The notes under the pieces were generated by a model. That model did no database searches, was not told where the DNA came from, and worked only from the letters and a program-made list of their open reading frames with translations. A program made the position numbers and the translations under genes. A stretch of DNA of 64,000 bases from an uncultured Clostridia bacterium (GTDB lineage Bacteria > Bacillota > Clostridia > Peptostreptococcales > Anaerovoracaceae), in NCBI GenBank assembly GCA_934281605.1, contig CAKQXD010000002.1, forward strand, positions 1-64,000, given 5' to 3'. Within the stretch, counting starts at the first letter, position 1. Each line of letters opens with the position of its first letter. Below are positions 15,361 to 23,823 of this stretch, piece after piece.

Positions 15361-15741
15361 ATGGAACTGAAAGCTGAACTGAAATACACAAAATCCCACG
15401 AATGGGTCCTGAAAGACGGAGACGTTGCTACCATCGGTCTGACTGACTATGCGCAGTCCGAACTGGGCGACCTGGTATTCGTAAACCTGCCGGAAGAAGG
15501 CGACGAAGTATCCGTTGGCGAAGCATTCGGCGACGTAGAATCCGTTAAGGCTGCTTCCGACGTTTACTCCCCTGTAAGCGGTACAGTAAGCGCTATCAAC
15601 GAAGATCTGCTGGACGCTCCGGAAAGCATCAACGAAGCACCTTACGATGCATGGTTCATCAAGGTAACTGACATCAGCGAAGAAGAAGAACTGCTCTCCG
15701 CTGAAGAATATGAAAAGTTTGTAGAAGAATCCGAAGAATAA
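15361..15741 (+). CDS. gcvH: glycine cleavage system H-protein
   Basis: A small (126-residue) lipoyl carrier that shuttles the aminomethyl intermediate between the P, T and L proteins. The lipoylated lysine is in ESVKAAS. The start ATG is chosen because it follows AAAGGAGAT; a longer in-frame reading from 15265 has no ribosome binding site and no homology. The 135-nt gap before it holds a copy of CTGCAAAG and a GC-rich inverted repeat around TGCTGCGG/GCGCTGCA. The C-terminus is very acidic. Confidence 0.95.
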   Translation: MELKAELKYTKSHEWVLKDGDVATIGLTDYAQSELGDLVFVNLPEEGDEVSVGEAFGDVESVKAASDVYSPVSGTVSAINEDLLDAPESINEAPYDAWFIKVTDISEEEELLSAEEYEKFVEESEE

Positions 15742-15761
15742 GCAAAGGCGGTGATCGATCG

Positions 15762-17072
15762 ATGGGAAGCTACATCCCAAATACCGGTAAAGAGCAGCTG
15801 GAAATGCTCCAGAGCATGGGTTACTCCTCCATGGATGACCTGTTCGCTGCTATCCCGGACGAAATGAAATTAAAAGACGGCCTCAATCTTCCAGAAGGCA
15901 AGTCCGAGCTGGAAGTCAGCCGCATCATGAAGGGAATCGCTGCAAAGAATAAAGTGTTCTCTTCCATTTTCCGCGGCGCGGGCGCTTATAACCACTATAT
16001 CCCGGCTGTCGTAGGCAGCGTGCTCTCCAACGAGAGCGTGCAGACAGCCTACACTCCATACCAGGCTGAAATCAGCCAGGGTCTGCTCCAGTCCATCTTC
16101 GAATATCAGACGATGATCTGCGACCTGACCGGTATGGACGCTTCCAACGCTTCTGTATACGACGGAGCGGAAGCTGCCGCAGAAGGCATCTCTATGTGCC
16201 GCGACAGAAAAAGAAACAAGGCTCTGGTTTCCGCAGCGATCCTGCCGGATGCGCTGGAAACCATCAAGACATACTGCTTCGGCAACGAAATGGAACTGGA
16301 GATCATTCCAGAAAAGGACGGCCTGACCGATGTGGACTATCTGAAGGAACACATGGATAAGACCGTTGCCTGCGTTTACATCCAGCACCCGAACTACTAC
16401 GGCAACCTGGAAGACGCAGAAGCCATCGGCGAGATCGTTCACGAGTCCGGTGCAAAATACATCATGGGCGTGAACCCGATTTCTCTGGGCGTGCTGAAGA
16501 CTCCGGCGGAATACGGCGCTGACATCGCAGTCGGCGAAGGCCAGCCTCTGGGACTTCCGATGGCATTCGGCGGCCCTTACCTGGGCTTCATGGCATGCCG
16601 TGACAAGATGATGCGCAAGCTGCCTGGCCGTATCGTAGGACAGACGGTAGACGCTGACGGCAAGACAGGGTACGTGCTGACTTTGCAGGCCAGAGAACAG
16701 CATATCCGTCGTGAAAAGGCATCCAGTAACATCTGTTCCAACCAGGCGCTGTGTGCGCTGGCAGTAGGCGTTTACCTGGCTGCTATGGGCAACGAAGGAC
16801 TGGAAAAGGCCGCGACCCAGTGCATGTCGAAAGCCCACTACCTGGCAGAAGAGCTGGCAGGAGCAGGCTTTGCAGTAGAAAACAAGGGAGACTTCTTCCA
16901 TGAATTCGTCACTGCATCCGACAAAGACACCGACAAGGTGCTGGCTGCTTTAGAGGCAGAAGGCATCCTGGGCGGACAGAAGCTGGACGATCACCGGATC
17001 CTCTGGTGCTGTACCGAAATGAATACAAAAGAAGATATGGATCAGGTGGTTCGTATCGTGAAGGAGGTGTAA
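15762..17072 (+). CDS. gcvPA: glycine dehydrogenase (decarboxylating) subunit 1
   Basis: The alpha half of the split P-protein, the PLP enzyme that decarboxylates glycine and loads the aminomethyl group on GcvH. At 436 residues it is full length for the two-subunit form found in Firmicutes and archaea. It starts 20 nt after gcvH. The subunit 1 fold lacks the PLP lysine, which is in gcvPB, and recognisable segments such as YTPYQAEISQGLLQ and ASNASVYDGAEA are present. Confidence 0.95.
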   Translation: MGSYIPNTGKEQLEMLQSMGYSSMDDLFAAIPDEMKLKDGLNLPEGKSELEVSRIMKGIAAKNKVFSSIFRGAGAYNHYIPAVVGSVLSNESVQTAYTPYQAEISQGLLQSIFEYQTMICDLTGMDASNASVYDGAEAAAEGISMCRDRKRNKALVSAAILPDALETIKTYCFGNEMELEIIPEKDGLTDVDYLKEHMDKTVACVYIQHPNYYGNLEDAEAIGEIVHESGAKYIMGVNPISLGVLKTPAEYGADIAVGEGQPLGLPMAFGGPYLGFMACRDKMMRKLPGRIVGQTVDADGKTGYVLTLQAREQHIRREKASSNICSNQALCALAVGVYLAAMGNEGLEKAATQCMSKAHYLAEELAGAGFAVENKGDFFHEFVTASDKDTDKVLAALEAEGILGGQKLDDHRILWCCTEMNTKEDMDQVVRIVKEV

Positions 17073-17075
17073 CCC

Positions 17076-18509
17076 ATGCTGTTATTTGAAAAAAGCAGAG
17101 AAGGCAGAGGCTGCGCCATTCTTCCCGAATGCGATGTACCTGTAGTCCTGCCGCAGGAAAAAGACGCGCGGAAAAAAGCGCTTCACATGCCGGCGCTCTC
17201 CGAACCTGAGCTTTCCCGTCACTATACGGAGCTGGCTCACAAGACGAGAGGCGTCAACGACGGATTCTATCCGCTGGGCTCCTGCACTATGAAATACAAT
17301 CCGAGAGTCAACGAGCAGATCGCGGCGCTGGAAGGTTTTAACCAGATCCATCCGCTGCAGCCGGAATCCACGGTTCAGGGCTGCATGGAAGTCATCGCTC
17401 TGGCTGAAAAATACCTTTGCGAGATCACCGGTATGCAGCACATGACGCTGCAGCCGGCTGCCGGCGCACACGGCGAGCTGACCGGTCTGCTGCTGATGAA
17501 AGCATATCACACCAGCAAAGGCAACACTCACAAGACCAAGATCCTGGTACCGGACTCCGCTCACGGAACCAACCCGGCCAGCGCATCCATGGCAGGCTAC
17601 ACCGTTGTCAGCATCCCGTCCGGCGAAGACGGCTGCGTAGACATCGAGAAGCTGAAGGAAGCTGCTGGAGACGACATCGCAGGACTGATGCTGACCAACC
17701 CGAACACGGTCGGCCTCTTCGATAAAAACATCCGCGAGATCACCCAGATCGTTCACGACTGCGGCGGACTCTGCTACTACGACGGCGCTAACCTGAATGC
17801 CGTTATGGGTATCGTTCGTCCCGGCGATATGGGATTCGACATCGTTCATCTGAACCTGCACAAGACGTTCTCGACGCCTCACGGCGGCGGCGGTCCGGGT
17901 GCCGGCCCTGTCGGCTGCAAAGAGGAACTGGCACAGTTCCTGCCGTCCGTACTGGTTGAAAAAGAAGGCGATGCTCTGCATTTTGCAAAGCCGGAGAACA
18001 GCATCGGCGAGATGAAGAGCTTCTACGGAAACTTCCTGGTAGTGGTCAAGGCTCTGACCTACATCCTGACTCTGGGCAAGGAAGGCATCCCGCAGGCAAG
18101 CAGCAACGCAGTGCTCAACGCCAACTACATGATGAACCAGCTGAAGGATCTTTACACGATGGCATACGACGACATCTGCATGCATGAATTCGTTATGTGC
18201 CTGGCTGATATGAAGAAGAACACCGGCATCTCCGCTATGGATATCGCCAAGGGACTGCTGGACAACAACATCCATCCGCCTACAATGTACTTCCCGCTCA
18301 TCGTAGAGGAAGCGCTGATGGTAGAGCCGACGGAGACAGAATCCCGCGAAACTCTGGACGAAGCGGTTGCGGTATTCCGCCAGCTCCACGCGCAGGCGTC
18401 GGAAGATCCGGAAGGACTGCACCACGCACCGACCAAGACTCCGGTAACGAGACTGGACGAAGTCGGCGCTGCAAGACATCCGTATCTGCGGTATCAGTTT
18501 GAAGACTAG
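17076..18509 (+). CDS. gcvPB: glycine dehydrogenase (decarboxylating) subunit 2
   Basis: The catalytic half of the split P-protein. The PLP-binding lysine lies in NLHKTFSTPHGGGGPGAG, the hallmark of GcvPB. The 477-residue length is normal. The gene begins 3 nt after the gcvPA stop, indicating translational coupling and equal synthesis of the two subunits. It is followed by a terminator-like hairpin before lplA. Confidence 0.95.
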   Translation: MLLFEKSREGRGCAILPECDVPVVLPQEKDARKKALHMPALSEPELSRHYTELAHKTRGVNDGFYPLGSCTMKYNPRVNEQIAALEGFNQIHPLQPESTVQGCMEVIALAEKYLCEITGMQHMTLQPAAGAHGELTGLLLMKAYHTSKGNTHKTKILVPDSAHGTNPASASMAGYTVVSIPSGEDGCVDIEKLKEAAGDDIAGLMLTNPNTVGLFDKNIREITQIVHDCGGLCYYDGANLNAVMGIVRPGDMGFDIVHLNLHKTFSTPHGGGGPGAGPVGCKEELAQFLPSVLVEKEGDALHFAKPENSIGEMKSFYGNFLVVVKALTYILTLGKEGIPQASSNAVLNANYMMNQLKDLYTMAYDDICMHEFVMCLADMKKNTGISAMDIAKGLLDNNIHPPTMYFPLIVEEALMVEPTETESRETLDEAVAVFRQLHAQASEDPEGLHHAPTKTPVTRLDEVGAARHPYLRYQFED

Positions 18510-18596
18510 GCGCTCCCGGCCGAGGAAACAGCCGGGAAGGGCTTGACCGAGGGGTGAAGCCTGACTGAAAAGCTGAAATAAAGAACGAAACAGAAG

Positions 18597-18639
18597 ACGG
18601 CGGCCGCCCGCCAAGAAGACGCGCGGCCGCTTCTTTTAT
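18597..18639 (+). terminator. terminator-like hairpin after gcvPB
   Basis: GCGGCCG ... CGGCCGC followed by TTCTTTT. It may reduce but probably does not abolish read-through into lplA. Confidence 0.6.
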
Positions 18640-18661
18640 ACACAGGAGAGTACTTATACTT

Positions 18662-19660
18662 ATGATCGACAAAATCAACTACATCGAAAGCACAACTTAC
18701 GACCCGTATGCCAACCTGGCCATGGAAGAATACCTGATGCTCCACTGCGGAGACACTGAATGCATCCTGTATCTGTGGCAGAACGAGCATACCATCGTTA
18801 TAGGAAGAAACCAGAATCCATGGAAGGAATGCCACCTGACAGAGCTGGAGGGAAGCGGTGGTCATCTGGTGCGCAGACTTTCCGGCGGCGGAGCCGTCTA
18901 TCACGATTTAGGGAACGTCAACTTCACCTTCCTCGTACAAAAGGACAATTATGACGTAGGGCGCCAGCTGGACGTGATCATCGGCGCCATGCGCAGACTG
19001 GGAATCCAGGCAGAACGATCCGGCAGAAACGATATTCTTGCCGACGGCAAAAAATTCTCAGGCAATGCTTTCTACAAGCAGAATAAATACTGCTACCACC
19101 ACGGCACGCTGATGCTCAACGTGGATGTGACCAAACTGTCACAGTATCTGAACGTCTCGGCAGACAAATTAAAATCCAAGGGCGTTTCTTCTGTCAAGAG
19201 CCGTGTCACCAACCTGGTGGAATTCGTACCGGACCTGACGGTAGAGCGACTCAAGGGAGCCTTGAAAGCATCCTTTGAGGAAGTGTACGGACTGAGTGCC
19301 GGCACTCTGACGAAAGAAGACCTGGATCAGCAGGCTTTGCAGGAAGGCAGAGAAAAATTCGTTTCCTGGGAATGGCTCTACGGTCACAACCCGAATTTTG
19401 AGAACGAAATGTCCTTCCGTTTCGACTGGGGCGGTGTGGATCTGTGCTTTGCGGTGGAAAAAGGCGTTATCAAAGAAGCGGTTTTCTATTCCGATTCCCT
19501 GAATCCGGAGCTGATGCTGGCACTGCCGAAATACCTGTCAGGCGTCATCTATCAGAAGGACGCCATCTGCGATGCTCTCGCAGCTCACGAAACGGCAGAT
19601 CCGCAGGAACAGCAGATGCTGGCGGATATTTTAAGTGCTGTAAAGGGCGAAGATTTTTAA
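18662..19660 (+). CDS. lplA: lipoate-protein ligase A
   Basis: Attaches free lipoate (via lipoyl-AMP) to the carrier lysine of GcvH. The 332-residue product has the LplA catalytic domain (NPYANLAMEEYL-like start, RRLSGGGAVYHD lipoate-binding loop, SGNAF motif) and the C-terminal accessory domain of about 80 residues. No lipoate synthase is nearby, so the cell may scavenge lipoate. It lies within the glycine-cleavage operon. The ribosome binding site is CAGGAG. Confidence 0.93.
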   Translation: MIDKINYIESTTYDPYANLAMEEYLMLHCGDTECILYLWQNEHTIVIGRNQNPWKECHLTELEGSGGHLVRRLSGGGAVYHDLGNVNFTFLVQKDNYDVGRQLDVIIGAMRRLGIQAERSGRNDILADGKKFSGNAFYKQNKYCYHHGTLMLNVDVTKLSQYLNVSADKLKSKGVSSVKSRVTNLVEFVPDLTVERLKGALKASFEEVYGLSAGTLTKEDLDQQALQEGREKFVSWEWLYGHNPNFENEMSFRFDWGGVDLCFAVEKGVIKEAVFYSDSLNPELMLALPKYLSGVIYQKDAICDALAAHETADPQEQQMLADILSAVKGEDF

Positions 19661-19726
19661 GAAAAACAGATTCGGGCTGTGCCTGAACGGAAAGCCGGGT
19701 GACCCCCGGAGAAAAGGAACGAAACT

Positions 19727-21232
19727 ATGAGCAATTTTGATTTGATCGTCATCGGCGGCGGCCCGGGCGGCTACGTTGCCGCCATCAAGGGCGCACAGCT
19801 GGGACTGAATACGGCAATCATCGAAAAGGACCGGTTCGGCGGTACCTGCCTCAATCGCGGCTGCATCCCGACCAAGGCTATGCTCCACGCGGCCGACCTG
19901 TACCGGGAAGTGCTGGAGGGCGGCCGGTTCGGCATCCATGCAGAAAACGTGACCGTCAACTACGGCGAAGTCCTGGACTACAAGCAGGAGACCATCGACA
20001 AGCTGGTGTCCGGCGTGGAACAGCTGCTGAAAGCCAACGGCGTAACGATGCTGAACGGCACCGGAACCCTTCTGGCAGACCGCCAGGTGAAAGTGACCTT
20101 TGCCGAGCCTGCAGAAGACGGCGCGACAGAAGCCTTCTATGAAGCCGAACACATCATCTTAGCAGGCGGATCGTATCCTGCAAAGCTGCCAGTAGAAGGC
20201 ATGGAGCTGGACGGCGTGCTGACCAGCGACGGGCTCTTTGCATTAAAAGAGATCCCGGAAAGCCTGACCATAATCGGCGGCGGCGTTATCGGCGTGGAAT
20301 TCGCAGAAGTCTTCTCGGCACTGGGCTGCAAAGTGACCATCCTGGAAGCTCTGCCGAAGCTGCTGGCCAACCTGGACAAAGAGATCTCCCAGAACCTGAA
20401 GATGATCCTGAAAAAGCGCGGCGTAGACATCCATACGGGGGCGTCTCTCGCGAAGATCGAAGAAGATCCTGCCGGCGGGTTCATCTGCCACTATACAGAA
20501 AAAGACAAGGAACAGTCGGTATCCTCGCAGTACGTGCTCTGCGCGGTGGGGAGAAAACCAAATGCAGCCGGCCTGTTCCTGGATCCTGCCGATCTGGCTG
20601 ACGTGACCGGTGGAGATGCAGCTCTGACGACGAAGCATCTGGAAGCAGCGGCACAGACGGCTCACGACCTGGGCATTACCATGGAGCGAGGCTTCATCGA
20701 GACCGACGCTTACGGACAGACGGGAGCCCCTGGTATCTACGCCATCGGCGACATTGTCAAGGGAATCCAGCTGGCCCATGTAGCGAGTGCACAGGGCATC
20801 ACGGCGGCAGAAAAGATCGCGGGACACGCTCCGAACGTGGATCTTTCTATCGTACCGTCCTGCATCTACACCAGCCCTGAGATCGCTTCCGTCGGCATCA
20901 CCGAAGAGGACGCCAAGGCTTCCGGAACACCGGTGAAAGTCGGCAAGTACATCACCAGCGCCAACGGCAAATCCCTGATTTCCAAGGAAGAGCGTGGCTT
21001 TGTAAAGATCATCGCCCACGCAGACACGAATGAGATCCTGGGAGCTCAGATGATGTGTGCCCGCGCTACGGATATGATCGGTGAAATGGCAACTGCCATC
21101 GCCAACAAGCTGACTCCTGCTAAACTGCTGGCAGGCATGCGCGCTCATCCGACCTACAACGAAGCGGTCGGCGAAGCGCTGGAAGAGCTGGAAGGCGGCG
21201 CGATCCACATGGCGCCGAAGAAAAAGAAATAG
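19727..21232 (+). CDS. lpdA: dihydrolipoyl dehydrogenase (L-protein)
   Basis: FAD flavoprotein that reoxidises the dihydrolipoyl group of GcvH with NAD+. It shows the FAD-binding GGGPGGYVAA near the N-terminus, the redox-active disulfide in GGTCLNRGCIPTKAM, and the NAD-binding GGGVIGVEFAEV. The C-terminal dimer interface has the catalytic His-Glu in AHPTYNEAVGE. At 501 residues it is slightly longer than usual owing to an insertion between the FAD and NAD domains (around residues 280-320). It is the last gene of the operon. Confidence 0.95.
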   Translation: MSNFDLIVIGGGPGGYVAAIKGAQLGLNTAIIEKDRFGGTCLNRGCIPTKAMLHAADLYREVLEGGRFGIHAENVTVNYGEVLDYKQETIDKLVSGVEQLLKANGVTMLNGTGTLLADRQVKVTFAEPAEDGATEAFYEAEHIILAGGSYPAKLPVEGMELDGVLTSDGLFALKEIPESLTIIGGGVIGVEFAEVFSALGCKVTILEALPKLLANLDKEISQNLKMILKKRGVDIHTGASLAKIEEDPAGGFICHYTEKDKEQSVSSQYVLCAVGRKPNAAGLFLDPADLADVTGGDAALTTKHLEAAAQTAHDLGITMERGFIETDAYGQTGAPGIYAIGDIVKGIQLAHVASAQGITAAEKIAGHAPNVDLSIVPSCIYTSPEIASVGITEEDAKASGTPVKVGKYITSANGKSLISKEERGFVKIIAHADTNEILGAQMMCARATDMIGEMATAIANKLTPAKLLAGMRAHPTYNEAVGEALEELEGGAIHMAPKKKK

Positions 21233-21370
21233 GGTTTGCACCTGGGGACGGAGAGCAATCACCTGATCCGGCGTCACCTGTGGAAATCCAAGTACCAAAC
21301 AACTTGGATCACAGAAAACTCCGAGTCGTGCCCCTGTCTCTCAACCTGAAAGTAAAAAACGGCAAAAAAT

Positions 21371-21427
21371 AAAAAAGAGCGTTCGATCGTCTGAGGAAAA
21401 CCTCAGCTTTCGATACGCTCTTTCGTG
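21371..21427. terminator. bidirectional terminator
   Basis: AAAAAAGAGCGT ... ACGCTCTTTCG with an inner CTGAGG/CCTCAG stem, between convergent lpdA and the DUF4304 gene. Confidence 0.75.
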
Positions 21428-21450
21428 TTTTATAGGATAGTTTCTATTAC

Positions 21451-21948
21451 TTAAATCGACCCGGCTATTTCCGCCAGCAATTTTTTCGTATCGTTGTTCA
21501 TGATAATATCTTCGGAATATTGCTGTGCTGATCCATCCAAAATTTTCACAATGGTTTCATCCCTCGATGGAAAATGGCTGAACCACTCCTCAATATACTG
21601 CAGAATAGGCAGCAACTCTGCTAAAAGTTTTTCTAAATCCGTCGTCGGATCTATCAGCCACCATTGCTTCACTCCACCCATATCTCTCTCATCGACCCGC
21701 TTTCGGATCTGACAATCATATTCTTTAAATCTGCGGTTAGTGATTTTTTCATTTTTTTCAAAATAGACTCCGATATTGATCGTAAATTCACAATGCACCG
21801 CCGTATTCCAGCGATTTTTCTGCAGGTTGATGATCCGGCAGAGTCCATCCGGACCAAATATCCGATAATTAGCTCCTTCCTTCCGATACCCCAGAGGCTT
21901 CAAAATCTCATGTAATTTTCTTGTAAATTCCTTAAATTTCTCGTCCAT
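21451..21948 (-). CDS. DUF4304-like protein
   Basis: A 165-residue cytoplasmic protein that resembles the DUF4304 family: an N-terminal helix followed by LKPLGYRKEGANYRIF, a strand with RIINLQKNRW, and a central FTINIGVYF. DUF4304 proteins have no established biochemical role. Its start overlaps the end of the upstream nucleotidyltransferase gene by 17 nt, so the two are translated as a pair. That arrangement mirrors MNT/HEPN toxin-antitoxin modules, with DUF4304 in the place of HEPN (inference). The C-terminal half is predicted helical and acidic. Confidence 0.65.
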   Translation of the reverse strand: MDEKFKEFTRKLHEILKPLGYRKEGANYRIFGPDGLCRIINLQKNRWNTAVHCEFTINIGVYFEKNEKITNRRFKEYDCQIRKRVDERDMGGVKQWWLIDPTTDLEKLLAELLPILQYIEEWFSHFPSRDETIVKILDGSAQQYSEDIIMNNDTKKLLAEIAGSI

Positions 21949-22201
21949 AGTCTCTGATATCCTCCAGAATCAACTGATATTTACACGTGTCCAGATTCAG
22001 CAGATCCACAGTAAAAAGCGTTGGCAGATCGTCCACCTTTTCTCTCAGCAGATCAAAATCCTCCACACCTGCGACAGCAATGTCGATATCGCTGCGCTCT
22101 CTCGCATTTCCCATAGCCCGCGAACCGTATAAGATCACCTTCTTTGCACCAAAATTCCTGCAAAGCGCCGCGACCTCTTTTATCACTTCATCCGCCGTCA
22201 T
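21932..22201 (-). CDS. minimal nucleotidyltransferase (MNT-domain) protein
   Basis: An 89-residue nucleotidyltransferase of the polymerase-beta superfamily, MNT subgroup. The motif GSRAMGNARERSDIDIAV supplies the nucleotide-binding GS and the metal-binding DxD. Proteins of this size are often antitoxins that AMPylate a HEPN toxin, as in MntA/HepT. Here the overlapping downstream gene is DUF4304-like, not HEPN. No ribosome binding site better than a weak purine stretch is visible before the ATG. Confidence 0.8.
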   Translation of the reverse strand: MTADEVIKEVAALCRNFGAKKVILYGSRAMGNARERSDIDIAVAGVEDFDLLREKVDDLPTLFTVDLLNLDTCKYQLILEDIRDYGREI

Positions 22202-22221
22202 ACGATGCCCCGCTTTCTCCC

Positions 22222-22422
22222 CTATTCGGCCTTTTCAGAAGCCTTGGAAGTCTTTCCGGAAATCATCTTGTAGCCGATGCCCGTCGCCACAGCCATGCAG
22301 CCCAGCGCCGCCAGCCCCAGAGCCTTGTGGGCTTTGCCATTGTACTTATATCCCGTGTAAAACGTCCCTGCCATCGCGACCGCCGCCCCGATCGCCCAGT
22401 ATTTATGTGCCTTCATAACCAA
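22222..22422 (-). CDS. small membrane protein of unknown function
   Basis: A 66-residue product with two hydrophobic helices (about 8-22 and 30-50, both Gly/Ala-rich) separated by a short Lys/Tyr-rich loop (GYKYNGKAHK), and a polar C-terminus. An AGGAGG lies just upstream of the start. I do not recognise the family beyond small DUF6219-like membrane proteins. Confidence 0.55.
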   Translation of the reverse strand: MVMKAHKYWAIGAAVAMAGTFYTGYKYNGKAHKALGLAALGCMAVATGIGYKMISGKTSKASEKAE

Positions 22423-22489
22423 CCTCCTCGTTGTATTATTACCTCTATATTACACACATCATACCACAGAACCTGCCGCATTGCCTACC

Positions 22490-23005
22490 CTACGCCCTCT
22501 TCCGCGTCAAAAAAACTCCAACAGCGGCAGCGATGAAGATCACAGGCGCCACCCGCACAAACAGCCATTCCAATGCGTGAAGCGCTACTCCGGTAACGGC
22601 GGTCTCCGGATCGCTGTAATCCCAGTTCAAGTACGGGCTGCCCCACGCCATCAGTGCTGCAAAGACCACAGCGATACCTGCGCATAGTAGGATCAGGATC
22701 CAGTGGCTCGCTTTTCGTCTCGCGTTTTTTCTCTGCGCCAGCTGCAGGTTAATGACTTCCAGCTTCTCGGCGATGGCTTTCAGATCGTCCGACTTCGACT
22801 CCGCTTCCGTCACGGTTTCTCCCAGCAAAGTGCTCACCGGCGTTTCCAAAGCCTCCGACAAGGCGATCAACAAATCCGAGTCTGGCACCGATAATCCCTG
22901 CTCCCATTTCGAGATGGTCTGCCGCACCACATTCACCTTAACGGCCAGTTCCTCCTGTGACAATCCCTTTGCCTTCCGGATCGCTTTCAAGTTTTCGTTT
23001 AACAT
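22490..23005 (-). CDS. XRE-family transcriptional regulator with C-terminal membrane helices
   Basis: Residues 1-65 form a Cro/C1-type helix-turn-helix (KAIRKAKGLSQEELAVKVNV, then QTISKWEQGLSVPDSD). After a short helical region come two hydrophobic helices (about 110-130 and 148-165), so this repressor is membrane tethered. The start is placed at the ATG preceded by GGAAGGTGG; the open frame extends 25 codons further upstream without a ribosome binding site. Such HTH-TM proteins often regulate neighbouring small membrane proteins; the gene at 22222 is a candidate target. Confidence 0.8.
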   Translation of the reverse strand: MLNENLKAIRKAKGLSQEELAVKVNVVRQTISKWEQGLSVPDSDLLIALSEALETPVSTLLGETVTEAESKSDDLKAIAEKLEVINLQLAQRKNARRKASHWILILLCAGIAVVFAALMAWGSPYLNWDYSDPETAVTGVALHALEWLFVRVAPVIFIAAAVGVFLTRKRA

Positions 23006-23089
23006 ATGATACCACCTTCCTTTCGTCGGTATCATTGTAGTCACTCCCCGCCCGTTGCCACAAGCAACACAGATTAACATGCGAGGCTA

Positions 23090-23546
23090 TTGCTCTTTCT
23101 ACTGTCCACAGCATACCACATTCCTCGCTGCTTCGCTACACGAATCAGGCTGGCGGCTCTCTTCGTTTTTGCAAAATCTTCGTTTCGGGCTTTTTTTCTG
23201 CTAAATCGAGAATCTGCAAAGACTTTGTCCCGGCTGGTTTTATCAAAACCTTCGTTTCGCAGAATTTATGGAGCAAATCGAGAATTTTCACTGATGGCCG
23301 CAAAGAGCTTATATTCTATTTCTCGAAATTCAATATTTTCAAAGGCATATCGAGACGCCAGTTCCTCCACCACAGAGCAGCATCCAGCCACTTACGAAAA
23401 AAATCTCGATTTCACCTGAAAATTTGGTGATTCGAAGATTTTGCAAAAAGCGCACTGCACTGCTCAACCGGATTTTCTCGTTTTTGCCGAGAAAATCCGG
23501 GAAACGAAGATTTAGCTCCACGCCTCCCATAAAACTCCTGAAAATA
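23090..23546. other. noncoding stretch with short dispersed repeats
   Basis: No convincing gene. TTTTTGCAAAATCTTCGTTT occurs near 23166 and, with small changes, inverted near 23435 and again at 58225. AGCTTATATTCTATTTCT at about 23308 recurs at 58293. The region is probably a decayed element related to the one before the truncated gene at 58318. Confidence 0.5.
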
Positions 23547-23576
23547 TTGTAATCCCCTGCTATTTCATGGTATAAT
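23547..23576 (+). promoter_or_regulatory. promoter of the purB operon
   Basis: TTGTAA (23547-23552), 18 nt, TATAAT (23571-23576). The roughly 240-nt leader that follows contains five spaced copies of a TCCGGC core but no riboswitch class I recognise. Confidence 0.65.
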
Positions 23577-23823
23577 CACTATGTATTTTTCTGCGCAGGC
23601 AGAAGAAGGTGCAAACCCGCGTCCGGCGGGCTGTTTCGGGGGATTCCGGCACCCTGCTGAATCCGGCAGGTCTGACGATACAGGCGGTTCCGGCTTCAGG
23701 CAATCTCAGTCAGGAAGTCACAGCTCTGGCAATTCCGGCTGAGCCATTCCAGTCACACTGTCATCCGGCTAAGGCAATCCCATCCACAGCCCCTGCGGCG
23801 ATAGAGAATAAAAGGAGAGTATT

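Noticed and set aside
17082..18614. 510-codon minus-strand ORF opposite gcvPB
   Set aside because: Shadow of a strongly conserved gene, caused by codon bias; composition is unlike a real protein.
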